A stretch of 64,000 bases of DNA from Amphirosellinia nigrospora (lineage: Eukaryota; Ascomycota; Sordariomycetes; Xylariales; Xylariaceae), in the NCBI GenBank assembly GCA_004123355.1, contig SCHM01000004.1, forward strand, positions 4,372,316-4,436,315. The letters are read 5' to 3'. Position numbers and translations under genes: made by a program. Position 1 is the stretch's first letter. The number at the start of each line of letters is the position of its first letter. This document shows positions 38,108 to 49,693 of the stretch, in pieces. Under the pieces are notes generated by a model, which saw only the letters and a program-made list of their open reading frames with translations, did no database searches and was not told where the DNA came from.

Positions 38108-41100
38108 AGCCCACCCCTATCCTATTTATCCCTCGTGGCGCGCATCTCATTAGGTAGTGATTCGGTAGCTTATCAGGGTCCTCGGACCGCGAGCTATAAT
38201 TAGGCTGTGTAAAAGAAATTCAAAGAAAATCTCCTCAACGAACATTATTATTGGACGTGATAGCAAAAATGTTAGGATATTTCTGTACGAACCGCCAGCC
38301 GATAGCCAGCGCTTATCAGGTTGAGATATACAAAAGGACTTAGAAAGAAGTCAAGCGAGGTAGGGTGGTAATCAACAGCAATCACGAGCCAGATAGATAC
38401 TAAGGTATATGCTACAATTTTATATGGCCTCCGTAATGAAATGTATGCAATATTACGAGGCTTGAAGCTTGAAATTTCGCAAAGGGCGCCCTATGGAGCA
38501 ACCGAGGCCTCAAAATTATCTTGAATAGTAGGTATTTTAAGCATCCCATGGGCTTATCGCGATACAGGTTTTCTGATAAAATTAGTTCGTAACATGGAAG
38601 ATATTACCCTCTTTGGGAATATCTAGGATCTAGAAGTACACTCCAGAAGGGAGGTAAGTATACAATTCGCCACCAATACACCACTTCACTAGAACTGGGC
38701 CACTCACTACAACGTGTGTGTTGCATATAATTCTAAAATTCATCAGTAGTTAGATGTATACAAGACGGTTACTGACAGGGCTACACAACAAACCGCCTCA
38801 TGTATCTAAATCAGATTAACTCGCAACAATATTTTAGAGTTCAAGGACGTCTCATGTCCACTATTAGGGGGGCCAACTTTAGTTAACAACCGGAAATCTT
38901 ATGTACCCAGGTTAGCTCTCCCACGCCACAAACATTCCAGGCGCGTCGAGGCGGTCTCTCTAGCATATGTTCCCTGTACCTAGTTATAAACCCGATAGTT
39001 TGGTTAGGTAGTGGAAACAGGCGGCTAAGGCGGCTAAGACACTTATAGCTGGAAATAGATTTTTCGCCACAACTTTCATCTCTTCCACGTCAGATTGGTG
39101 CAAGTTGTCCTGAGTCACGCATCAAATAGTCTTATCAAGCCATACCGCGTTGGTTCTTGAATATATCGGACAAGGCGTCTCGGAATCTAAAGGGCATCAA
39201 TAAATCTCACCCTCGCACGTGGAAATATATGTGTCGATGATTTATTCGGCGTCGTATCAAGAAACCGGTGGGCAGATGTAACATGAGACAAGAATCATCG
39301 TAAAGTACGATACGTAGTGCCAAGAAGACCGTGTCAGGATCTCTGTACACGGGGGTACACTAAAATGATACTTGTTGTCCCGAAGGGCCTAAAATCCCTT
39401 ATTCCGCAGGCTGGTCTTCTATAAACACTCCTTCTTTGTCCTAGGGAGTAGCAGCACCGTGATAGACCGAAAATTATACAAGAAACATAAGACAGAGGCT
39501 TCTATCCATGGCCTGGCCTGGCCCGCGACGGATTTTACATGTTCAAGATATGCCTCGGGTTCGAATTACTACTAAATAGATATTATGACGCCCAGCCAAG
39601 TGTGGGGGGATGTAATCTCGAGACATGTCGTGTTTTCCTAGCTATATATAGCTACATGTGGCTATGTGGGCGCGGTAGGTAGCACTGTGTTCCCGTCGCT
39701 ATGCTTCATATGTACACCAAACTTGTTGATTTCGTAGGAACCGCAACTGAGCTTGGAATTTAGTCATAATTTAACATTTAGCTCATAGAAACGAGTAAAG
39801 ATAAAAAGATAAATAAAAAACTTAAATCTCCGTTCATCTTTCGATCCCACTAAACCAAGTTGAACAGCTTCTTTCTAGCCTTAGCCCTCAAAATCTCCTT
39901 TTTTTTTCTCGAGGCTTCAGTTCGAGGTAGCTTATGCTTCAAAAGAATCACATTTTTTCTTCTCTCGCCTTCCTATAACGCCACAGCATAAGCATATAAG
40001 CGGGACCTGTTTCGCTTGGCTCATCTCACATAACTATTACAATCGATATTATGAGAGAGATTGGTCATTGGATCAAGAATTCCCGCCACTGGCTCCTGAT
40101 ATCACGAGCATTCGGCCCAAAAACGTAATTTAGTGCTCGGTGACTAACTTAGTCAAGACCAAGGCGTTATTGCTTGATGAAGAAGCTTTCAGCTCTGGTT
40201 GTCATGTATCGAGCTATGGGAAATATCGTCTCCATCAGTTAAAGAGAGAGAGACAGACGTGTGGCTGAATGCGTGAATCTGATTGGTTCCAAGCTATCTC
40301 GGGTTCTTCAGCGACAAGTTTGCCCTTTTGCCAAGCTTAACCGTCGTCTGAAGTAGTCTGATCTTCGTGGGGCTGTCGTATCGTATCTTTTAGAGCCATC
40401 GCCACACGTGTGTTTCCCACAACTGAGCATCCCTCGGTTCTTTACACATGCCTACGGCTACCTACTTGCTGTATAGCAGCTGGGCAGATGTGAGATACGG
40501 CAGTCATCGGAAATTTAGAGTTCTTGGCTCATTCTGTGCCGCTGTACTACTCGATAGGTAGCATTGGCAGTACCGTCATCGTCGTACCCGGCTTGGCCAA
40601 CTCTTGTTTCGACACTTCGGTATCGCAGTGGCATTCAGGGCATACCTCATGATTCGATGAGATGGCGCTTTTAAAGTTATTAGCCAAGCATGTTGTTGTC
40701 GAAGACTGCTTTGAGCCAATGAGGGGGCTGGATTTCAGAAACGTGCTTCTTCCGGTAGCTCTCATTCGCCTGGTCCGTCGGTCGTCTAATGGCGACTTAT
40801 CCTTATTAGGAAAGGCGTGTCCGCGGCGCTACCGGGATATCATGCGAATTACTTCAGCCTCGAAGCGTTACCAACATCTCGTCAAACGAGACTACCTACC
40901 TTCGGCCCCGATGTTAGCGAGCTCGATGCATCGATCGACCTTCCATTTAGCTTCCATTGCAGATCCTGTGTGCATACATACAGTAGTACAGGCATGCAGC
41001 TAAACAGCCTACCCAACCGATGTCTCAACGCCAAAGCGGGCTAACCTGCATTGAACGACTGCGCCGATAGTCTGTGTCTTGTGCGGTAGTGCCCGTACTT

Positions 41101-41160
41101 GTAGAAAAGCCCATCGCCCAGTCTCATTGGGTTGACCCTTAGTTGACCCTTGTACGCACC

Positions 41161-41176
41161 TTTTTTTTTTTTTTTT
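41161..41176 (+). repeat. Poly-T run
   Basis: Sixteen T in a row. It could be an A-tail relic on the minus strand, but no retroelement body is visible beside it. Confidence 0.8.
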
Positions 41177-41990
41177 CGTAAAGGAGCATTCTGGAGGCAT
41201 CCTTGCTCAACATTAGATGAGGCGATGAGGCGTGGGTTGACACTCGGTGTAATATTCGGCTCCCCTGCGGTAGAGACATATGACTGTTTTAAGACCGTCG
41301 TGGTGATTCTACAACAGGACGCGAACAAACGTTACAACTAGGTAAGGCAGAAGACTTTACAGCCACGGCTTCCTGAATCGTCAGGCATATTTGCAATATG
41401 TCTATGCATTACATAGGCATGTCCTGACCTTCAAGTTAGTCTATACCATGCAGTGTGGTAACGCATTGGAGAGGTACGTATAACCTTCCAATTAAGGATG
41501 TGCTGTATTGTTTTGACAGCTCCAAATGATTTTCAGCCCATCTGGGTGTGCCTTACCAACAGCAGCACATGAAGGCCATCTATTTGTAACATAGTACCTA
41601 GGCCGGAAGCACCGCGACTGGGGACAGCCCATTATGTCGCCCTCCATTACAGCCCCTGCCGCCCACGCTTCATCATCGTACCAGTAGATCTATCTGTATC
41701 GAGAGAGGCAGTCGAATCGCCGAATAATGACATCCTCAAGTCTACCATGTACAATACCCAGTGCTGCGGTCTCGCCGGTCGATCTTGCTAACGTGATATA
41801 CCTCGGAGACCTTACGTTATGGGAAAGACGACTGGGGGATCATAGGGTCAGGAAGAGCTAGATATTCGATTATACCCATATCGCATACACTAGACCCGTC
41901 GTTCCCGTCTCGTGCGCCGACACTAACAAGTTAGCTCCCTATTCCTAGCTCTCCATCTGAATATTGACCATGCGCATTGGTAGGCAGCTG

Positions 41991-41996
41991 CACGTG
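41991..41996. promoter_or_regulatory. CACGTG box upstream of the phosphate transporter (candidate NUC-1/Pho4 site)
   Basis: CACGTG is the core site of Pho4 in yeast and NUC-1 in Neurospora, the activators under phosphate starvation. It lies 308 bases upstream of the transporter ATG. Other bHLH proteins also use this core. Confidence 0.5.
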
Positions 41997-42215
41997 TATA
42001 TGTCTTTTTAAAGTGTCTGGACACATACCAACTCAAGGGATCCTAGTTCCTGGACTCCAGTATTCTCCATAGTAAGGCTTTGCTGAAAACCTTCTTAGAC
42101 ATCCCACTCATATAGAACTGGCCGCGCCCCTCCCTCCCTGCTCGCGCCCATTTTACCGTTTGACTTTGCGCGCGAGTCAGGGAGACAATTACTTCAACCT
42201 TAACTTTCGATCTTC

Positions 42216-42223
42216 TATATAAA
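42216..42223 (+). promoter_or_regulatory. TATA box of the phosphate transporter
   Basis: TATATAAA, 81 bases before the ATG at 42304. Confidence 0.6.
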
Positions 42224-42303
42224 TATACCATTCTATTCTTCTTAATTTTTCGGGAACTTTTCTTGAATCGTGGCACCATATAATCGTGCTCCTCGACAGA
42301 GTC

Positions 42304-44323
42304 ATGTCTGAGGACACCGCTCACAACACATCCACGCCACCGCCGGCCATTGCCCACAAAACGGCGGCGGTAACAACGCGTACCATAACTTTCACAATGA
42401 TTTTCTACACATCCAAGATCCAATGAGCGTCGACGCCTCGCGCTCGCGGAGATCGACAAGGCCCCTTTGGCTGGTACCATGTGAGGTACGCGTTACCGAA
42501 AACCCCTGATATCCTTTTCCGGTCTCGAGGACTAATCTAATGAATCATAGAGCCTGCGTCGTCGCTGGTGTTGGCTTCTTTACCGACTCCTACGATATCT
42601 TCGTCGTCAGTTTGCTCAATGTCATGTTGGGAATCGTATACTTTCAAGAGTCGAAGGGCAAGCTTCCACAGGCCTCCGACAACGCGATTAAGCTAGCTAC
42701 CTCTGCCGGAACTGTTGTCGGCCAGCTCGGCTTTGGTTACCTCGCCGATCGTGTTGGCCGAAAGAAGATGTACGGTCTGGAGTTAATCGTGATTATCTTC
42801 GCAACTATCGGTCAAGCCCTCTCCTCCGGCTCCCCCTCAGTCGACATTGTCGGCCTCATTATCTTCTGGCGTGTGCTGCTCGGCGTGGGTATAGGAGGAG
42901 ATTATCCACTTTCTAGTATTATCACTTCTGAATTCGCTACTACTAAATGGCGTGGTGCTATGGTAAGCTCTTCAGCGTCGTCAGTCTTTTGTTTTGGGGT
43001 GTATGAGGAGAACAGTTTAACTCAGTTAAAGCTTAACACTCCCGAAAACCCTACATACCATGACAAAATTTTGAATTGGCTGACTCTAAATCCTTTACTA
43101 GATGGTGCCGTTTTCGCTCAGCAGGGTATTGGTCAGCTTACTGCTGCTTTTGTCATGTTGTTCCTTACGCTCGGGTTCAAGGAGGCCTTATCCGCATCTC
43201 CCTCTATCTCCCACTGCGACGGGTGGTGTGCCGTTGCCGTCGACAAGATGTGGAGAGCTCTAGTAGGATTCGGCGCCGTCCCAGCAGCTATTGCTCTATA
43301 CTACCGGCTAACGATCCCGAGACTCCTGTAAGTCCCCGCTGACAGAAATCTTAAGAATAAAAGCTAAGACAGCAAAGCGATACACTTTCGATGTTGGCCG
43401 TGACGTGGAGAAAGCCGCAGAGGACGTCAAGGCATATATGTCTGGCAAGCGCGAAGGCCAGCCCGAGACGTTGCCCGTGTTCAGACTCGGATCGCCGCCC
43501 AAGAGAAGATGGAAATTCCCAAGGCTAGTTGGAGTGATTTCATCCGACATTATTCAATTCGCAAGAACGCCTTGCTGCTATTAGGCACGGCAGGCTCATG
43601 GTTCGTCCTGGATGTAGCATGTGAGTACCAAGTATAAAATTTAAAGCATCAAACATTGACTAAACAATGTTAGTTTACGGAGTCTCCCTTAACAACGCAG
43701 CCATCTTGGAGACCATCGGCTATTCAACTACCGGCGCCCATTCTACCTACGATTACCTCTACAAGACCGCAATCGGTAATCTCATCATCGTTCTTGCCGG
43801 AGCGGTACCGGGCTACTGGGTCTCGGTCGCCACTCTTGATACGATCGGCCGAAAGCCGATTCAGATGGGCGGCTTCATCATCCTAACCATTCTGTTCATC
43901 GTCTGGGGATTTGCCTACAACCACATATCCGGTCATGCTAAGTTAGCAATCTTCGTCCTAGCCCAATTCTTTTTCCAATTTGGCCCCAACATGACTACAT
44001 TTATCATTCCCGGCGAGGTGTTCCCTACTCGGTACGATCGACTTCGCACGGTATCTCGGCCGCCTCGGGCAAGATCGGCTCTATCATCGGTCAGGGCGCC
44101 ATTGCACCTTGCGTTATAGGGGTGGCGGCACCTGGCTCGACCACGTGCTCAGATCTACGCTCTCTTCATGTTCTCGTATTTCACGACCTATTAGTGCCGG
44201 AGACCAAGAGGAAGACGCTGGAAGAGCTTTTGCGGCGAAGACCAGCCCATGCCTGCCACCATTACCGAGGATAGAAGCGGCGGCGGTAGCCAGGACAGAG
44301 ACCGGATTCTCTATAAGTTATGA
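42304..44323 (+). CDS. PHO84: High-affinity inorganic phosphate/H+ symporter (Pho84 type, MFS)
   Basis: Exons about 42304-42485, 42551-42962, 43102-43327, 43378-43620 and 43674-44323. The N-terminus has MSEDTAHN, HNDFLHIQDP and RRRLALAEIDKAPFGWYHVR. The first membrane segment reads VVAGVGFFTDSYDIF, followed by GYLADRVGRKKMYG and the family signature GVGIGGDYPLSSIITSEF. Later blocks are VFAQQGIGQLTAAFVML, ALYYRLTIPE, a cytosolic loop with RYTFDV, SWFVLDVAFYGVSLN, DTIGRKPIQMGG and FQFGPNMTTFIIPGEVFPTRY. The C-terminus is hydrophilic (EDQPMPATITED). Single-base frame switches occur near 42357, 42422, 42465, 43104, 44030 and beyond. Plasma-membrane phosphate uptake is the expected role. The exact 3' end depends on frame: 44323 fits the conserved frame. 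Confidence 0.9.
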
Positions 44324-45405
44324 CGGGAAAGACTAGAGTTACAGACATTCAAGGTTAAGGCGTGTTGTGTTCGCCTCAACATATTCCCATTTTGTGAGGA
44401 GGGTTGGTGTTGGTGAGGACTTAATGTTAGAGGGCGGTTGAAACAGTTTCTCGAATAGTATTTGCACAATTCTTATACCCTAATTCTTTCTAGAGAATGT
44501 ACAGTTAAAATTTAACATCTAATCGGGCCCTCTATCACACAACATCGTGGGCCGGTAGAACGTCTCCTCTGTAGAGAGCAACGTAATCTCATCCTAGGGT
44601 AACACAGGCGTCACGTGGTTTCGTGAGGGCATTAAGTAATGGCAAGGATAGGCGCGAAGCCGATACTCGCGCTCGAGGTACTAATAAATAGTGAATTATA
44701 GATAGTGAATTCCTCGGCACATCTCCGAGGGTAGACAACGGCTTCGAAAGACTAGATACGTCGCCATATCGTAGTTGACTGAAATACCTCAAGGGCGGAG
44801 TGACTGCTCGTGATGGCGGCAAGTGCCGCTAATAAGTTGCTTTTATCAAGATTCATAAGGAAAGTTTCTACTAGAGGTATTCAGAACGAAGAATGATCGC
44901 TATCCATTTGTCCGAAACCCGAAGATGCGGTAAACATAGTACGTCCAGGTCGTCTCCCAGAGCTAAGGGTCTGCTAAGGGGCTCCAGTTCGGTTCACCGG
45001 GATTCTGCTTTGGGTTAGCTCTATTGTTAGCGCGAACGGGCCAGCCACCGGTAACTTTCTCCAGCTTCTCCAATTGCCACGAGCTGATTGAAAAGCTTCA
45101 TAAATTAATTCAAGAGATTACCTGGCTATGCTCTCCTGAGTAAAGATCGCCTTGGCATCGCGTTGCATTATATCTGTGATTGATTGTTCCTTATATTTAC
45201 GCCAGGAGAACCTTATCATTATCTCCTTCCAGAGGTGCTGGAATTCCGTTCGTCCTTTGAATTGAGTTCCCATTGGTTTAGCGCTGTGGCGTGACATCAT
45301 TCATTCAGCATCTCCGGATCTTATCGTCAGCGATTCACCTCGTTGACCGACCGTACAATTATCACAAGACTTGGTCGTAGTCCGCGCCTCGCTACTTTCT
45401 ACACC
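44324..45405. other. Intergenic stretch
   Basis: 3' flank of the phosphate transporter and promoter of the lactate dehydrogenase. No conserved coding pattern. Confidence 0.55.
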
Positions 45406-47199
45406 ATGCCGCCACTCTCAGGACCCGAGGTCGCGAAACATAATGGCAAAGAGTCATGCTGGGTCGTAATACACGTATGAGACTTCTATCGGGGTGTATG
45501 TGTTTGGGTTAGAAGCTTATATGAGATGATCTGATAGGGAAAAGTATACGATGTTACAGAATTCCTACCAGGTGAGCTTCGACCCTTTGTCCTATTGATG
45601 CAAGCAAAATATTCTAGTGTTGCTTACATAGAGATGCAGAACATCCCGGTGGGATGAAGATCATACTAAAATATGCTGTGAGTATGAGTACCCTCGGACT
45701 CAGATTCCCGTATGTTGACAGACACATGCAAAGGGTAAAGATGCAACTGAGGAGTTCGACCCAATTCACCCCCCAGACACCCTAGACAAGTATCTAGACA
45801 AGTCCAAACACCTGGGTCCCGTCGATATGAACACTGTCGCCAAGGTAGAGGAGGTCGAGGACCCGGATGAGGCCGCGCGGCAGCAGCGTATTCAAGAAAA
45901 GCCTCTGCTTTCGCAATGCTACAATTTGATGGACTTCGAGTCTGTCGCTAAGAACGTGATGAAGAAGACAGCTTGGGGATACTACTCCAGCGCGGCGGAC
46001 GACGAAATAGTATGTGCCTCATTCTTACCCCTTTTCTCTGATGCAACGTCATATACCAAAGGGGGGGTCAAACCAGCTCCTAGCTACTTTAAAACGAGTC
46101 GATATTGACACGAGAACAATCTAGACACTACGAGAGAACCATGAGGCCTTCCACCGTATATGGTTCCGGCCTAAGGTCCTCGTCGATGTGAAGAAAGTCG
46201 ATTTCAGCACGACTATGCTCGGCACTAAGGTGGATATGCCATTCTATGTTACAGCGACAGCTCTTGGTAAACTCGGCCACCCCGAAGGTGAAGTGGTCCT
46301 AACACGGGCGGCACACAAGCACAACGTGGTGCAGATGATCCCGACGCTGGCGTCGTGTTCATTCGATGAGATCGTCGACGCGCGGCAGGGCGACCAGGTT
46401 CAATGGCTGCAGCTGTACGTGAACGCGGACCGGGCCATCACGGAGCGTATCGTGCGGCACGCCGAGGCGCGCGGGTGCAAAGGGCTCTTCATCACCGTCG
46501 ACGCGCCTCAGCTCGGCCGCCGCGAGAAGGACATGCGCTCCAAGTTCGTCGACCAGGGTCCAACGTGCAGGGTGGTCAGGAGACGGACACGTCGCAGGGC
46601 GCCGCACGCGCTATCTCCTCTTTTATTGACCCCTCGCTCTCGTGGGCCGATATCCCCTGGTTTCGATCCATAACCAAGATGCCCATCGTACTCAAGGGCG
46701 TGCAGCGCGTCGAAGACGTCGTCAAGGCCGTCGAGTGCGGCGTCCAGGGTGTCGTGCTCTCCAACCACGGCGGCCGCCAGCTCGAGTTCGCGCGCTCCGG
46801 CGTCGAGATCCTCGCCGAGACGATGCCCGTGTTGCGGTCCATGGCCTCGAGAATAAAATCGAGGTCTTCGTCGATGGCGGCGTCCGCCGCGCCACAGATA
46901 TCCTCAAGGCCCTCTGCCTTGGTGCGAAGGGTGTCGGAATCGGCAGGCCGTTCCTATACGCTATGTCTGCGTATGGCCTCGATGGCGTTGATCGCGCCAT
47001 GCAGCTCCTGAGGGATGAATTAGAAATGGGCATGCGCCTCATTGGGTGCACAAGCGTTGATCAGCTTAACCCGTCACTTATTGATACTCGGAACTTGGGC
47101 AGCCATATCACTGGTGTGCCGGTCGATAGTCTTGGACGTAAGGTGTATGACGCTCTTGCGACGCCGGCGTGGAAGACGCCGAAATCATCTAAACTATAA
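45406..47199 (+). CDS. CYB2: Flavocytochrome b2-type L-lactate dehydrogenase (FMN-dependent 2-hydroxy acid dehydrogenase with cytochrome b5 domain)
   Basis: Five exons: 45406-45474, 45538-45572, 45640-45677, 45734-46009 and 46125-47199. The N-terminal cytochrome b5 domain has VAKHNGKESCWVVIH, VYDVTEFLP, EHPGGM and DPIHPPDTLDKYL; the two His residues (HPGG and PIHPP) are the usual heme ligands. The FMN domain has FESVAKNVMKKTAWGYYSS, FRPKVLVDV, PFYVTATALGKLGHPEGE, WLQLYVNADR, FITVDAPQLGRREKDMR, MPIVLKGVQ, LSNHGGRQL (catalytic His) and DGGVRRATDILKALCLGAKGVGIGRPF. No extra mitochondrial presequence precedes the b5 domain, so a cytosolic enzyme is possible. Frame switches near 46558 and 46850 lose one base each; one extra A in an A-run near 45540 is the reverse case. 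Corrected length is 497 residues. Confidence 0.92.
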
Positions 47200-47892
47200 T
47201 GAATCTCAGGAATATGATTTATGTATTAAACTCTACACGAGTCAGATTAGGTCTCTAATATCTCAAACCCTCCCCAGCATAACTTTGTCTTTCATAATTC
47301 GAGTAAGAACTATTAATCGTATATTTATCTCAGCCTAAAACCTCTTACCTCAGATCGGATTGATGTTGCTGTATAAATACTATAGACATTATGTAAGTGG
47401 TATACTGATCTGGAGCATTTAGCCTGTTATTAAGTTTGGAACCTTATACATCAATTCATTCCGCTACCTGTGAACATCGTGAAGTTATGTTGCACTACAC
47501 CAATTGGGCGGCTATAAGGGATTAACTATACGAACCGTAGACGTTCGAGAGGCGTCTGTAACCCGAAAGAAGATACAGGATGGATTGGCAACGAGTGATG
47601 TAGAAGAGATGAAAATGATTGACTTGGCAAAAGGAGGTGGTAAGAATGGCAAATAGTGAAGTCCAGAACACATGGGAGCAAAGAAGTTCACGATAATAGA
47701 AGAACACAAGATGGTGTTGCGCGCGAGAATTACCAGGTTAGAAGAAGCAAGAAATAGAAGCCAATTTGCAGCAGCCATTTTAGATAATTCGCCCCAGGAA
47801 CGTTATGTTACTGCCCAGCGGCGCCCGCGCGAATCAATGCTCCCCTTGCCGCAAGCCCTCTGAAACTACGTAAACACAAGGCTAGCACTCGA
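47200..47892. other. Intergenic stretch with a faint coding remnant
   Basis: The plus strand at about 47530-47850 has protein-like composition (EASVTRKKIQDGLATSDVEE, then MVLRARITRLEEARNRSQ) broken by stops. It could be a decayed transposase C-terminus, but I cannot place the family. No terminal repeats were seen. Confidence 0.35.
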
Positions 47893-48813
47893 CTAATTCC
47901 CCTTTGACTTCTCCAGCCAGATCGTGGACTCGATACCCGCTGAGCCCAACGGACGCTTCATCTCGCACCTGGACCGTCGGACTTGACGGCTATGACGAGA
48001 TCGGAGAAGCCAACCCCCCTCTCTCGCATGCGCTTGACGTCGTGTTCGGTCTTGGCAGCACGCACCACCACCTTCGAACGGGCAGATCCCGGGGCACGCC
48101 GATGTCGATATGCGCGTTCTGCGCGGCGGCAGCGGCAGCAGCAGGCTCGAGCCGGGAGCCTAGAATCTCGGAATAGACGCGCGCATACTCGGCCTCCAGG
48201 TGCTCGGGCACGAGGATCTCGCAGGCCGCGATGCGACGGCGCCGCAAGGATGCGTCGTCTTCTCCTCGTCTCGATACGGGACCCTGTCGGTTCGCGGAGT
48301 GACGTCGTGGCAGAAGAACGGGACGTCGATCCTGCCGTTGGCGAAAAGCTCCGGGCCGGGCGTCTTGTCACCTCTGGAGAACTCTGGCCGCGTAACCTTC
48401 CACTTGATCTCCACCCCATCGGCTTTCTTGCGTGACCCCGCAATCGGGTCGCCGAACTTGACACCGAGACCGGCATCTTTCTCGGGCCCCTCGGACAATC
48501 GTCTGTTAACGGCCCCGACCGATTCCTCGGCGGAGCGGGTCGTGTCGGTGATGGCAAAGTCGATCAGTCCGGGGCTTTCGGCCCCCAGAATCTCATCGGC
48601 AGGTGCTCGTCGTGGAGAGACGGTGGCGTGTCGTACCAGTTGAAGAACTCCAGGTAACTGCCATCCGCGAAGATGACCAGTTTGTTGCGAGACGGCTGGC
48701 CATCGTGGTAGCCTCCGGGTGACGGTGAAGTTATCGGTAACCCAAGCAGGCAGGTTTTGAAAGAACGGGGTATCGACAAGAAGAACGATGTGATCTTGCT
48801 GTGTGGAAGTCAT
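47893..48813 (-). CDS. Glyoxalase-like domain protein
   Basis: Single-exon gene on the minus strand starting at ATG 48813. Blocks in order: QDHIVLLV, FQNLPAWVTDNFTV, PGGYHDGQPSRNKLVIFADG, SYLEFFNWYD, GLIDFAITDT, GVKFGDPIAGSRKKADG, IKWKVTRPEF, IDVPFFCHDVTPR, EILGSRLEP, VGFSDLVIAVK and a tail ending STIWLEKSKGN. DHIVLL near the N-terminus with PGGYH and FADGSYLE is the pattern of PF13468 glyoxalase-like proteins common in ascomycetes. The substrate is unknown. Several frame switches occur (near 48720, 48590, 48240, 48060 and 47960), mostly at C/G runs. About 305 residues after correction. Confidence 0.75.
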
Positions 48814-49693
48814 GGCGCAGGCTTTTTTATTGTGGTTGATTACGATGGATTTGTCATTGATGTGGTTGATTGTGGCTACTTAAATTATGATGGATTTGCG
48901 ATTGGTGTAATTGATTGTGGAGTGAAGTGAGCTCATGCAAGGGCAACCTGATGAAATCTTGGGAAGTAAGAAGCCTATTAAATAGAACATGAACAGAGAC
49001 GGTCTTGTCGATACTCCCCATGAGCAATTCCGCCTGCTTCAAGAAGCTAGTTATGGTTTGGCTCGAGCATGAATGAAAGACCGAGCCACACCCTGCCAAA
49101 AATCTATGCCGCCAGTATGCATAGAAGACCTTTGTTGCGAGATGAATTGGTGGATGGAATGAGAAATGTATTCGGAACTTTCATCTAAATCGTAAATATC
49201 ATCAACACACTTGATAATTCGAAAACCAAACCGATCAAGCTGGAAAGGGGATGAATTAGAAACCAAGGTCACAAATCCAGACAGAGAGGTATCTCATTCA
49301 TTAGGTAATTCATTCATGTCGGTAACAAGCAAGTAGGCAACACGCTGTTGCCTGCCAGCAATATATAGGTATATACATACATATTAATGTATACTATATT
49401 ATGCCTACGCAAGTACCACGCAATGTTTTTGCTATGATTTTCGCTTCACAACCACAACAAATTAACAACCATTCCCCACACACGACGACGCCATGCCATG
49501 TAAATGCCCACAGAGAAAAGAACAGGACAGGTATAATAAGTAGCGGTAGCAGTGAAAACGTCGCGAAATCATGAATCGCAAGACAGCGCCCCCGCCCAAG
49601 AAGGAATGATCTTTTCTAATTTGACCCATGCGCGCTGACATCTGTAAGCCTAGCGAGGTGGTTTCCAGCCACGTCGATCGTTGTCTAGCCAGC
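48814..49693. other. Intergenic stretch
   Basis: Glyoxalase-like gene promoter and RecQ 3' flank. It contains an imperfect duplication (48831-48925). No gene was recognised. Confidence 0.5.
48831..48925. repeat. Imperfect two-copy repeat
   Basis: Units containing GATGGATTTG..ATTG.TGT..TTGATTGTGG occur twice, about 45 bases apart. It lies just upstream of the glyoxalase-like gene. Confidence 0.6.

Larger units (their letters stand above)
38108..42303. other. 4.2-kb gene-poor stretch
   Basis: Few open frames and none with recognisable motifs. A plus-strand frame at about 40662-41003 and a minus-strand frame at 40547-40765 (ending CPECHC...) are open but look unlike known proteins. It contains a T16 run (41161-41176) and a CACGTG box (41991) near the phosphate transporter. 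The far half may be leader and promoter of that gene. Confidence 0.5.

Noticed and set aside
39558-39575. GGTTCGAAT, a T-arm-like sequence of a tRNA
   Set aside because: No matching acceptor, D or anticodon stem can be drawn around it.
40662-41003. A 113-codon plus-strand open frame in the gene desert
   Set aside because: No recognisable motif, no splice context and no sensible neighbours; kept only as a note.
42043-42480. A 145-codon minus-strand open frame
   Set aside because: It is antisense to the promoter and first exon of the phosphate transporter and looks like a shadow of the basic/acidic coding sequence.
47672-47863. A transposase C-terminus
   Set aside because: Composition is suggestive but no family motif or terminal inverted repeats were found.
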